Positions 6,044 to 12,028 of a DNA stretch of 17,088 nucleotides are shown piece after piece. The notes under the pieces are model-generated. The model was not told the origin of the DNA and made no database searches. It saw nothing but the letters and a program-made list of their open reading frames with translations. Positions within the stretch are counted from its first letter, which is position 1. Every line of letters begins with the position of its first letter. Both the position numbers and the translations under genes were made by a program. Source of the stretch: CANJQH01 sp031368515 (GTDB lineage: Bacteria; Chloroflexota; Anaerolineae; J036; Brachytrichaceae); NCBI GenBank assembly GCA_031368515.1, contig JANMNW010000207.1, positions 1-17,088 on the forward strand, given 5' to 3'.

Positions 6044-7312
6044 ATGCTGGACATCAATCTGATCCGAAACGACACCGAAACCGTGCGCGCGGCGCTGATC
6101 GCGCGCGGCGCAGATACCGAAGCGCTCGACGCCATTCTGGCGCTCGATGCGCAGCGGCGCGACATTCTGACGCAAAGCGAAACGCTGCGCGCCACCCGCA
6201 ACACGGTCAGCAAAGAGATTGGCCGCATGAAAGAAGCGGCTGAACGCGACGCCAAGAAAGCCGAGATGCGCGCGGTGGGCGATCAAATCAGCGCACTCGA
6301 GACCGGCCTTGGCGCCGTCGAAACCCAGCTGCACGAACTGACGTCAGGCTTGCCCAACTTGCTCGACCCGCGCACGCCCATCGGCCCGGATGAAGACCAC
6401 AACGTCATCATGCGCGTCGAGGAGGGATTTGTGCCGGAGCTAACGTTTCCCGCCAAGATGCATGACGAACTGGGCGCCTCGCTGAACATGATCGACTTTG
6501 AACGTGGCGTCAAGCTCAGCGGCTCGCGCTTTTACGTGCTCAACGGCTGGGGCGCGCGGCTGCAGCGCGGCCTGATCGCCTGGATGCTCAACCTGCGCAT
6601 GGAACAAGGCTACGAAGAGCGTTATCTGCCCTTCATCGTCAAGCAACAGACGCTCTACGCGGCCGGGCAATTGCCGAAATTCCGCGACAACCTGTATCAC
6701 GACGCCGAGGAGGATTTCTGGCTGGTGCCCACAGCCGAAGTGCCGCTGACCAATCTTCACGGCGACGAGATTCTGGCAGCTGAAGATTTGCCCCGGCTGT
6801 ATTGCGCCTACACGCCCTGCTTCCGGCGCGAAAAGATGAGCGCGGGCAAAGACGTGCGCGGCATCAAGCGCGGGCACCAATTCGACAAAGTTGAAATGTA
6901 TGCTTTTACAAAGCCCGAAGACTCGGATGGTATGCTCGAAAAGATGCGCGCCGACGCGGAAGAAACACTCAAGCGCCTCGGGCTGACCTATCGCGTCAAA
7001 CAACTGTGCAGCGGCGACACCGGCTTTGCCTCGCGCATCACCTATGACCTCGAAGTGTGGTCGCCCGGTTGCAAGGAATGGCTGGAAGTCAGCTCGGTCA
7101 GCAATGTCGGCGACTTTCAAGCGCGCCGCGCCGGGATTAAGTTCCGCCGTGAGAAAGGCGGCAAAGCCGAATTTGTGCACACGCTGAACGGTTCCGGGCT
7201 GGGTCTGCCGCGCACCATGATCGCCGTGATGGAAAACTATCAGCAAGCCGACGGCAGCATCGCTGTTCCGGATGTGCTTCGGCCGTTTGTGGGGACGGAC
7301 GTGATTCGGTGA
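6044..7312 (+). CDS. serS: Seryl-tRNA synthetase
   Basis: A cytoplasmic class II aminoacyl-tRNA synthetase that charges tRNA-Ser (and tRNA-Sec where present) with serine using ATP. The product is 422 residues, the normal bacterial length. Residues 1 to about 105 form the N-terminal helical hairpin arm that holds the long variable arm of tRNA-Ser (MLDINLIRNDTETVRAAL..., then charged heptads). The catalytic core shows TAEVPLTN (230-237), class II motif 2 with FRRE at 260-263 continuing GKDVRGIKRGHQFDKVEM, and motif 3 NGSGLGLPRTMIAVMENYQQ (382-401) with the usual ending VPDVLRPFVG. I chose the ATG at 6044 because AGAGGG (6031-6036) lies seven bases before it and the family starts with MLD; an in-frame ATG at 5990 lies inside the terminator stem and is not plausible. 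Expression is controlled by the T-box leader. Confidence 0.97.
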   Translation: MLDINLIRNDTETVRAALIARGADTEALDAILALDAQRRDILTQSETLRATRNTVSKEIGRMKEAAERDAKKAEMRAVGDQISALETGLGAVETQLHELTSGLPNLLDPRTPIGPDEDHNVIMRVEEGFVPELTFPAKMHDELGASLNMIDFERGVKLSGSRFYVLNGWGARLQRGLIAWMLNLRMEQGYEERYLPFIVKQQTLYAAGQLPKFRDNLYHDAEEDFWLVPTAEVPLTNLHGDEILAAEDLPRLYCAYTPCFRREKMSAGKDVRGIKRGHQFDKVEMYAFTKPEDSDGMLEKMRADAEETLKRLGLTYRVKQLCSGDTGFASRITYDLEVWSPGCKEWLEVSSVSNVGDFQARRAGIKFRREKGGKAEFVHTLNGSGLGLPRTMIAVMENYQQADGSIAVPDVLRPFVGTDVIR

Positions 7313-7358
7313 GCGGAGAGTTCCAAGTCCCGAGTTCTGAGAAAAGTTGCGGGAGGGC

Positions 7359-7374
7359 TTGACATCTGTGTCAA
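7359..7374. promoter_or_regulatory. Perfect dyad TTGACA-TCTG-TGTCAA
   Basis: Two exact 6-bp half-sites face each other across four bases in the spacer between serS and the hydrolase gene. Each half-site is also a -35 consensus on its own strand, but I see no good -10 at the right distance. It could be a regulator-binding site for the hydrolase gene some 85 bases downstream; no regulator can be named. Confidence 0.35.
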
Positions 7375-7393
7375 TCGCTGCGCATCGTTTTCG

Positions 7394-7435
7394 GGACTCA
7401 GGACTCAGGACTCAGGACTCGGGACTCGGGACTCA
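7394..7435. repeat. Heptamer tandem array, six copies of GGACTC(A/G)
   Basis: Six uninterrupted 7-bp units: GGACTCA at 7394, 7401 and 7408, GGACTCG at 7415 and 7422, and GGACTCA at 7429. A 10-bp segment AGTCCCGAGT at 7326-7335 is the exact reverse complement of ACTCGGGACT at 7417-7426 and again at 7424-7433, so the spacer holds the repeat in both orientations and can fold back on itself. The array ends about 25 bases before the hydrolase ATG. Confidence 0.9.
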
Positions 7436-7459
7436 TCACTCGGCTTTATCATCTATCCC

Positions 7460-8206
7460 ATGTCAACCCTCGACCCCATCGTCCTGATCGGCGGCTTCGG
7501 CTCGCATTGGACCGATTACAAACCGGTGGCGCGCATGCTAAGCCATGTCAGCGGCCGGCGCGTGTTTATCACCGGCATCAACCGGCTGTCATGGGTGGTC
7601 GGCGGATTGGTGGATTACAGCTTGATGCTCGACCGGACCCATCGCGCAGTGGCGCATGCGCTGGACAAAACCGGCGCTCAGAAGGTCATCCTGGTTGGGC
7701 ACAGCGCGGGCGGTGTGATCGGGCGCGCCTATCTGGGCGATCAAGCGATGAAAGTCCATCACCCGGCGCACAACGGTTATCAGCGCGTGTCGCGCTTGAT
7801 CACACTGGGTTCGCCGCTGCGCGCTGTGGACGGCGCAAAGCGCCCGGGCATGCGCCAGGCGACCTGGGTCGATCGCACATACCCCGGCGCCTACTTTTCA
7901 AACGTGCAATATCTTGCCGTGATTGGGCGCCTGATCGAAGGCAAGCGTGGCGGCAGCATCCGCGAGCGCCAGGCGCACGACAGCTACGCCTGGGTGAGCA
8001 CGCAGGGCGATCAATGGGGCGACGGCGTGATTCCGCTGTCGATCAGCAGCCTCGACGGCGCGCACGCCATCACGCTGGACGGCGTCGGGCACTCGCCGAA
8101 TTGGGGACGCTGGTATTTCAGCACCCTCGATATCATTCGCTCGTGGTGGCACTACTTCGATCTGGGCGATGCACCGGCGTTGTCACGCGATCAAGTGTTT
8201 GCCTGA
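7460..8206 (+). CDS. Alpha/beta-fold hydrolase, lipase/PGAP1-like
   Basis: A 248-residue cytoplasmic-looking protein without a signal peptide. It has the hallmarks of an alpha/beta hydrolase: a first strand and oxyanion region PIVLIGGFGSHWTDY (6-20), a nucleophile elbow GHSAGG (80-85) with Ser82, and a likely acid Asp188 in QWGDGVIPL. The likely catalytic His is His211 in GVGHSPNWG. The layout (GGFGS, GHSAGGVIGRAYL, VSRLITLGSPL) resembles triacylglycerol lipase/PGAP1-type esterases, including the 'TLGSP' strand after the nucleophile helix. The natural ester substrate is not evident. A TATCAT element at 7447-7452 is seven bases from the ATG and no Shine-Dalgarno is seen, so the message may be leaderless. 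It converges with the LuxR-Kelch gene, with 19 bases between the stops. Confidence 0.85.
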   Translation: MSTLDPIVLIGGFGSHWTDYKPVARMLSHVSGRRVFITGINRLSWVVGGLVDYSLMLDRTHRAVAHALDKTGAQKVILVGHSAGGVIGRAYLGDQAMKVHHPAHNGYQRVSRLITLGSPLRAVDGAKRPGMRQATWVDRTYPGAYFSNVQYLAVIGRLIEGKRGGSIRERQAHDSYAWVSTQGDQWGDGVIPLSISSLDGAHAITLDGVGHSPNWGRWYFSTLDIIRSWWHYFDLGDAPALSRDQVFA

Positions 8207-8225
8207 CCGCACACAGTCACACCGC

Positions 8226-9644
8226 TCACGGCGTGTTGTTCTGCGTGCTGGGCAAGAAACTCTTGTTGGTCAGCACTTCATAGACATACACATCGGTGCG
8301 TGATTCAGGGCCAGTCGATCCGCCGATCACATAGAACTCGGTTGGCAGCGAGGCGACGGCCCCGTTCTTCCAGATTCCTGCGCGCGACAGCGGCGTCTCA
8401 AACGGCGTCCAGCGGTCGGCCGCGGCGTCGTATCGCTCGTTGAACGGAATGTAATTTCCGGCCACGCCACCGCCGATGGCATAAAGACGCGAGCCAATGC
8501 GAGCCAGCCCGAGCCCGCCGCGCGCGATCGTCAGCGGTTTGCACGACGCCCAGCTCTGGCTATCCATTGAAAAGACGTCGCAATTGGCATACTCGCGTTG
8601 TCCATCCGTGCCGCCCACCACAAATACGCGGCCGTCAAGCACAGCCGCCGCCGCCTGGCTGCGCGCAATCGGCAAGCCTTTCACACGCGACCAGCGCCTG
8701 GCCGCCACGTCATACACAAAGCCATCGGTATTAAACGATTCGTTGCTGGTTTTGCCGCCAAACACAAATACATGCGCTTCGTCGGCGGCCACAGCGTGGC
8801 CAGACACTGCGCGCGGCAGCGGCGGCAGGCTGATCCACGATCCATTGACCGTGTCCAGCGCCTCAAAACGATCGGTGGCCGCGCCCGACACACCGGTGCC
8901 GCCAGGCATGTAAATCACCGTGGAGATGACCGCGCCCGCAGCCAAGCGCAGCGGCGTCGGTTTGGCCGGGCCGTCGCGCCAGGCATTGCGCGCGGGTTCA
9001 TAAAGCTGCGTGTCGCCGATCGCCGCGCGATCCAGCGTGCCGCCGATCAGGTAAATTCTGCCGTTGATGCCAAACGCGGCTGCACGTGTTCGAGCGGCGG
9101 TAATCGGCGCACGCGAAAACCAGCGCGAGGAAGCGGAGGGAGCGCTGCCGGCATTTGGCGCGCCTGAAAACTCGTCTTCGCCGACCGGCTGCGCGCGCGT
9201 GCGGCCGGCTTGCAAGCCAAACGCGCCGCCCAGCACCGTCGCCAGCACCACCAGCACCGTGGCGATGCGCCGCCACAACGGTTGCGGCGGCAACGGCTCT
9301 GGATTGGGCGCCACCGGCACCGGCGCCATGGCGGCAACTTCGCTTGGCGCCGCCTCGACCGGCACGTCTTCGGTTGGCGGCCGTTCGGCCATACCCGCGT
9401 CAGGCGGCGCGGCTATGACAGTTTCAAGCGCGGGTGAAATCACCCAGCCGTTGCGCTGCGCGATCGACGCAACACGGGCGCGGCTTTCCGCCTCAAGCTT
9501 TACAAAAATGTTCTTGAGGTGAACCTTGACGGTGTTCTCCGAGATGAACAACGCCGCGGCGATCTGCTTGTTGCTTGCACCTTCCGCCACCAGCTTGACG
9601 ACTTCAAGCTCGCGTTCGGTCAGCGGCTCCCTGGGCTCTGCCAC
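8226..9644 (-). CDS. LuxR-type HTH, transmembrane, Kelch-repeat protein
   Basis: A 472-residue one-chain fusion. Residues 6-65 are a GerE/LuxR DNA-binding domain (LTERELEVVKLVAEGASNKQ, then FISENTVKVHLKNIFVKL with its recognition helix). Residues 70-124 are a Pro/Ala/Glu-rich linker. Residues 125-145 form one transmembrane helix preceded by WRR, which places the HTH inside the cell. Residues 150-180 are a Ser/Ala-rich stalk. Residues 185-460 carry six Kelch blades with the double-Gly signature: LIGG (199-202), PGG (247-249), FGG (295-297), VGG (343-345), IGGG (390-393) and IGG (440-442), consistent with a six-bladed beta-propeller outside. The arrangement predicts a membrane-tethered transcription factor whose exported propeller senses a ligand or partner. 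The start is GTG (9644), with a perfect TATAAT at 9653-9658 only eight bases upstream, so the transcript is probably leaderless. Confidence 0.88.
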   Translation of the reverse strand: MAEPREPLTERELEVVKLVAEGASNKQIAAALFISENTVKVHLKNIFVKLEAESRARVASIAQRNGWVISPALETVIAAPPDAGMAERPPTEDVPVEAAPSEVAAMAPVPVAPNPEPLPPQPLWRRIATVLVVLATVLGGAFGLQAGRTRAQPVGEDEFSGAPNAGSAPSASSRWFSRAPITAARTRAAAFGINGRIYLIGGTLDRAAIGDTQLYEPARNAWRDGPAKPTPLRLAAGAVISTVIYMPGGTGVSGAATDRFEALDTVNGSWISLPPLPRAVSGHAVAADEAHVFVFGGKTSNESFNTDGFVYDVAARRWSRVKGLPIARSQAAAAVLDGRVFVVGGTDGQREYANCDVFSMDSQSWASCKPLTIARGGLGLARIGSRLYAIGGGVAGNYIPFNERYDAAADRWTPFETPLSRAGIWKNGAVASLPTEFYVIGGSTGPESRTDVYVYEVLTNKSFLPSTQNNTP

Positions 9645-9652
9645 AGCGCGAG

Positions 9653-9658
9653 ATTATA
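9653..9658 (-). promoter_or_regulatory. TATAAT -10 element for the LuxR-Kelch gene
   Basis: A perfect TATAAT reads on the minus strand, eight bases before the GTG start at 9644, in the 28-base gap after the EamA gene. No convincing -35 lies 16-18 bases upstream. The predicted transcription start coincides with the GTG. Confidence 0.5.
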
Positions 9659-9672
9659 GAGAGCCCGGCTGA

Positions 9673-10626
9673 TCAATCCGCGCGCAGCGAGAGCGCGACG
9701 ACCGCCGCGGTCACCAGCGTGCCGCCGGCCAGTTGCATCGGCTGCAGCACTTCGCCAAAAAACAGCGCGCCAAACAACGCCGTCGCCACAAGCTCGATGG
9801 TGCTCAGTATCGACGTCTGCGACGCGCCGATGCGCCGCACGCTGGCCAGAAACGCCAGCACCGGCGGGGCGGTGCAGATCGCGGCAAGCCCGACCAGCGC
9901 CGCCCACCCCGTCGCGGGAAAATCAAAGCGCAATTGCAGCGCGGCGGCGGCTGGCGCGTGTGGCGTCGCCAGCGCGCCTGCCAGCCCGCCGATCAGCAAC
10001 GACAGCACCCCGGCCGAGGCCATGATCGTCATCGACGACATCTGCGCGGACACGCCGCGCTGCAGCTTGGCGCCCACGATGATGTAAATCGAATACACCG
10101 TTGGCGTCACCAGCGCCATCCACACGCCAGTCATGTCGGCGACCGCGCCGGGCGCGCCGATGGTGAGCAGCGCGCCGGCGCATGCCATAGCAAGCGCGAC
10201 CAGTTTGCGAGGTGTCAGCGCCTCGTTAAGAAAAATACGTGAAAGCAGCATCACCACTGCCGGATACAAATACAGCAAGATGCTGGTCATGCCGATGGGA
10301 ATGCGATCGGTCGACAAGAGATAGAAGATGGATTGCAGCACATACATGCCGCCCATCATCGACAGCCCGGCCAGCTGGCGCATCGTCAGTCGCGCCGCGC
10401 CGGCGCGCATCACAAACGGTGCAATCAGCAACGCGCCAAGCAAAAAGCGCGCTGAGAGCTGTGTGATCTTGCTAATGTCATATTGCGTGGCGATGCGTCC
10501 AATGACGGGAAAGACCGCGAACAACACGCCAGAGAGCAGCGCGAGAGCAATGCCAATGCTGCGGCTATCGGTGTCTGATGTCGTTGAGTGAGTCGTTTGG
10601 CTGGCAACGTCGGTGTCGGGTGTCAT
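9673..10626 (-). CDS. EamA/DMT-superfamily transporter
   Basis: A 317-residue inner-membrane protein with about ten hydrophobic helices arranged as two EamA repeats, roughly residues 24-160 and 168-314. The first repeat shows the typical ending LYPAVVMLLSRIFLNEALTPRKLVALAMACAGALL, here given in parts: a Pro in the helix after LY, then a conserved NE and a GALL helix. The second repeat ends with IELVATALFGALFFGEVLQP and AGGTLVTAAVV. Members export or import small metabolites such as amino acids, sugars or drugs; the substrate cannot be predicted. The first 23 residues (Thr/Ser/Asp-rich, with PDTD and SDTD repeated 14 residues apart) are not family-like and are encoded by heptamer repeat DNA. 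No Shine-Dalgarno is visible before the ATG at 10626. It sits between the permease and LuxR-Kelch genes on the same strand. Confidence 0.88.
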   Translation of the reverse strand: MTPDTDVASQTTHSTTSDTDSRSIGIALALLSGVLFAVFPVIGRIATQYDISKITQLSARFLLGALLIAPFVMRAGAARLTMRQLAGLSMMGGMYVLQSIFYLLSTDRIPIGMTSILLYLYPAVVMLLSRIFLNEALTPRKLVALAMACAGALLTIGAPGAVADMTGVWMALVTPTVYSIYIIVGAKLQRGVSAQMSSMTIMASAGVLSLLIGGLAGALATPHAPAAAALQLRFDFPATGWAALVGLAAICTAPPVLAFLASVRRIGASQTSILSTIELVATALFGALFFGEVLQPMQLAGGTLVTAAVVALSLRAD

Positions 10627-10692
10627 TGAGTCACACAGTGTATTCGAGACACGGTGTCATATGATCATGCAGCGTCAGCGACACCTAACACC
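10568..10692. repeat. Heptamer-periodic repeat cluster based on GGTGTC, in both orientations
   Basis: Two imperfect direct copies starting TCGGTGTC lie at 10568 and 10610, 42 bases (six heptamers) apart; 19 of the first 22 bases match. Each contains tandem 7-bp units (GGTGTCT/GATGTCG and GGTGTCG/GGTGTCA). On the opposite strand, CGACACC and TAACACC form two tandem heptamers at 10679-10692, right before the permease stop, giving an inverted arrangement. A short near-palindrome GACACGGTGTC lies at 10648-10658. The cluster covers the 68-base gap between the permease and EamA genes and continues into the first codons of EamA. Confidence 0.65.
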
Positions 10693-10694
10693 CG

Positions 10695-12020
10695 TTACTG
10701 CTGCCTGAGCGCCACGATCGGATCCAGGCGTGTGGCACGCACGGCGGGATACAGCCCGGACAACAGCCCGATCAATGTGGCAAAAGCGATGGCGAAAGGC
10801 GGCAACCAGCCCGGCATGATGACGACATCCGGCGGCGCCCCGCCGGGCGGTGTGCCTTGTGCCAGCACGCCGCTCAAGATGCTGCTGACAGCTTCGCCGG
10901 CCAGCCAGCCAAAAAGCACGCCAAAAATACCACCGAGCAGGCCGATCGTCGCGGCCTCGATCAGAAACACCAGCAGCACATCCCGATCGGATGCGCCGAC
11001 GGCTTTCATGAGCCCAATTTCGCGCGTGCGCTCGTAGATGGCCATGATCATGGTGTTGGCGATGCCAAACGCGGCCACAATCAGCGCGATGGCGCCAATG
11101 CCGCCCAGCACCGCCTGAATCACCGCAAACGTCTGCTGGATCTGCTTGATAAATTCGAGCGGCGAGAAGATCTGAAACCCGCGTTCTTTGATCAGCGTGA
11201 TCAAGCGCTCGGCATCGCGCACCGTCGCCGCGCGCACGATCACCTGCGGGTAGCCGTCGCGGGTGAAATTGGGCCGGCGGCCGCCGAACCACTGATTAAT
11301 GTCGATCAGATCGTTCTGCGGCACATAGATGGTGCTGTCGCGCTCGTTTCCCGCCTCCTTGAGCACCGCCACAACGCGCATCCGCACCACGCGTTCCACC
11401 GGTTTGCCGTCTTCAGCCTGCTTGTTCAAGATCAGGGACATGGTCTTGCCATACAACTCATGGCGCGGCGGCACAAACGGGCGGTTCGGGTCGTAACGCG
11501 GGGGATTGACCGGATCAAAAAACTGCTCGCCCACCCGCCAACCGATCACCATCGTGCCCGGGCTCAAACGCAGGGTGCCGGTTGCGACCGCATAGCCCAA
11601 TTTGTCAATTTGATCCGCAGGCATGCCGATCATGTTTGCGCCGCCGCTGATCAAGCGGTTGACGCGCATCTCCATGTTGCCGCCTTCCAGGCGCAACTGC
11701 GGCACGACGCCGAACACGCCTTCGAGCTTGCGAAATTCAGCCAGCACATTTTCGGTCAACACCGCGCGGCGCGCAGGCGCAGGCTGACCCGCCGGCGCGG
11801 CGCCGCCGGGCGGCGCGAAATTTGGAAAGACTTGCAGCTCAGTCAGCGAGCCCATCTGTTCGATGCCGCGCAACGATTCGCGCTGCAGCCCTTCGCCGAG
11901 CGACATCAGAATCACCACGGCCGCTGTGCCGATCACCACACCCATGGCCGTCATCACCACGCGCGCGCGCATGCGCAGCAGGTTGTGAATTGCGAGACGG
12001 ACCAGCTCAAACAGGCTCAT
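10695..12020 (-). CDS. MacB/FtsX-type ABC transporter permease
   Basis: A 441-residue permease of the MacB family. It has one N-terminal helix (residues 21-41, in MTAMGVVIGTAAVVILMSLG), a large extracytoplasmic MacB_PCD domain (about 42-298), and three C-terminal helices (about 299-327, 348-374 and 405-425). The family's cytoplasmic coupling stretch is clear: MAIYERTREIGLMKAVGAS (326-344), and the C-terminus PAVRATRLDPIVALR is typical. The periplasmic domain carries an unusual Pro/Ala/Gly-rich insert at 69-85. Such permeases work as dimers with a separate LolD/MacB-type ATPase and usually move material by mechanotransmission; no ATPase gene is beside it. It begins eight bases after the stop of the CARDB-protein gene, so the two are surely cotranscribed and probably work together at the envelope. 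Confidence 0.92.
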   Translation of the reverse strand: MSLFELVRLAIHNLLRMRARVVMTAMGVVIGTAAVVILMSLGEGLQRESLRGIEQMGSLTELQVFPNFAPPGGAAPAGQPAPARRAVLTENVLAEFRKLEGVFGVVPQLRLEGGNMEMRVNRLISGGANMIGMPADQIDKLGYAVATGTLRLSPGTMVIGWRVGEQFFDPVNPPRYDPNRPFVPPRHELYGKTMSLILNKQAEDGKPVERVVRMRVVAVLKEAGNERDSTIYVPQNDLIDINQWFGGRRPNFTRDGYPQVIVRAATVRDAERLITLIKERGFQIFSPLEFIKQIQQTFAVIQAVLGGIGAIALIVAAFGIANTMIMAIYERTREIGLMKAVGASDRDVLLVFLIEAATIGLLGGIFGVLFGWLAGEAVSSILSGVLAQGTPPGGAPPDVVIMPGWLPPFAIAFATLIGLLSGLYPAVRATRLDPIVALRQQ

Positions 12021-12028
12021 GAGTGGCC

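Noticed and set aside
6440..7246. 268-residue minus-strand frame inside serS
   Set aside because: Antisense shadow of catalytic motifs of SerRS.
7394..7435. CRISPR array
   Set aside because: Units are seven bases with no spacers; this is a short tandem repeat.
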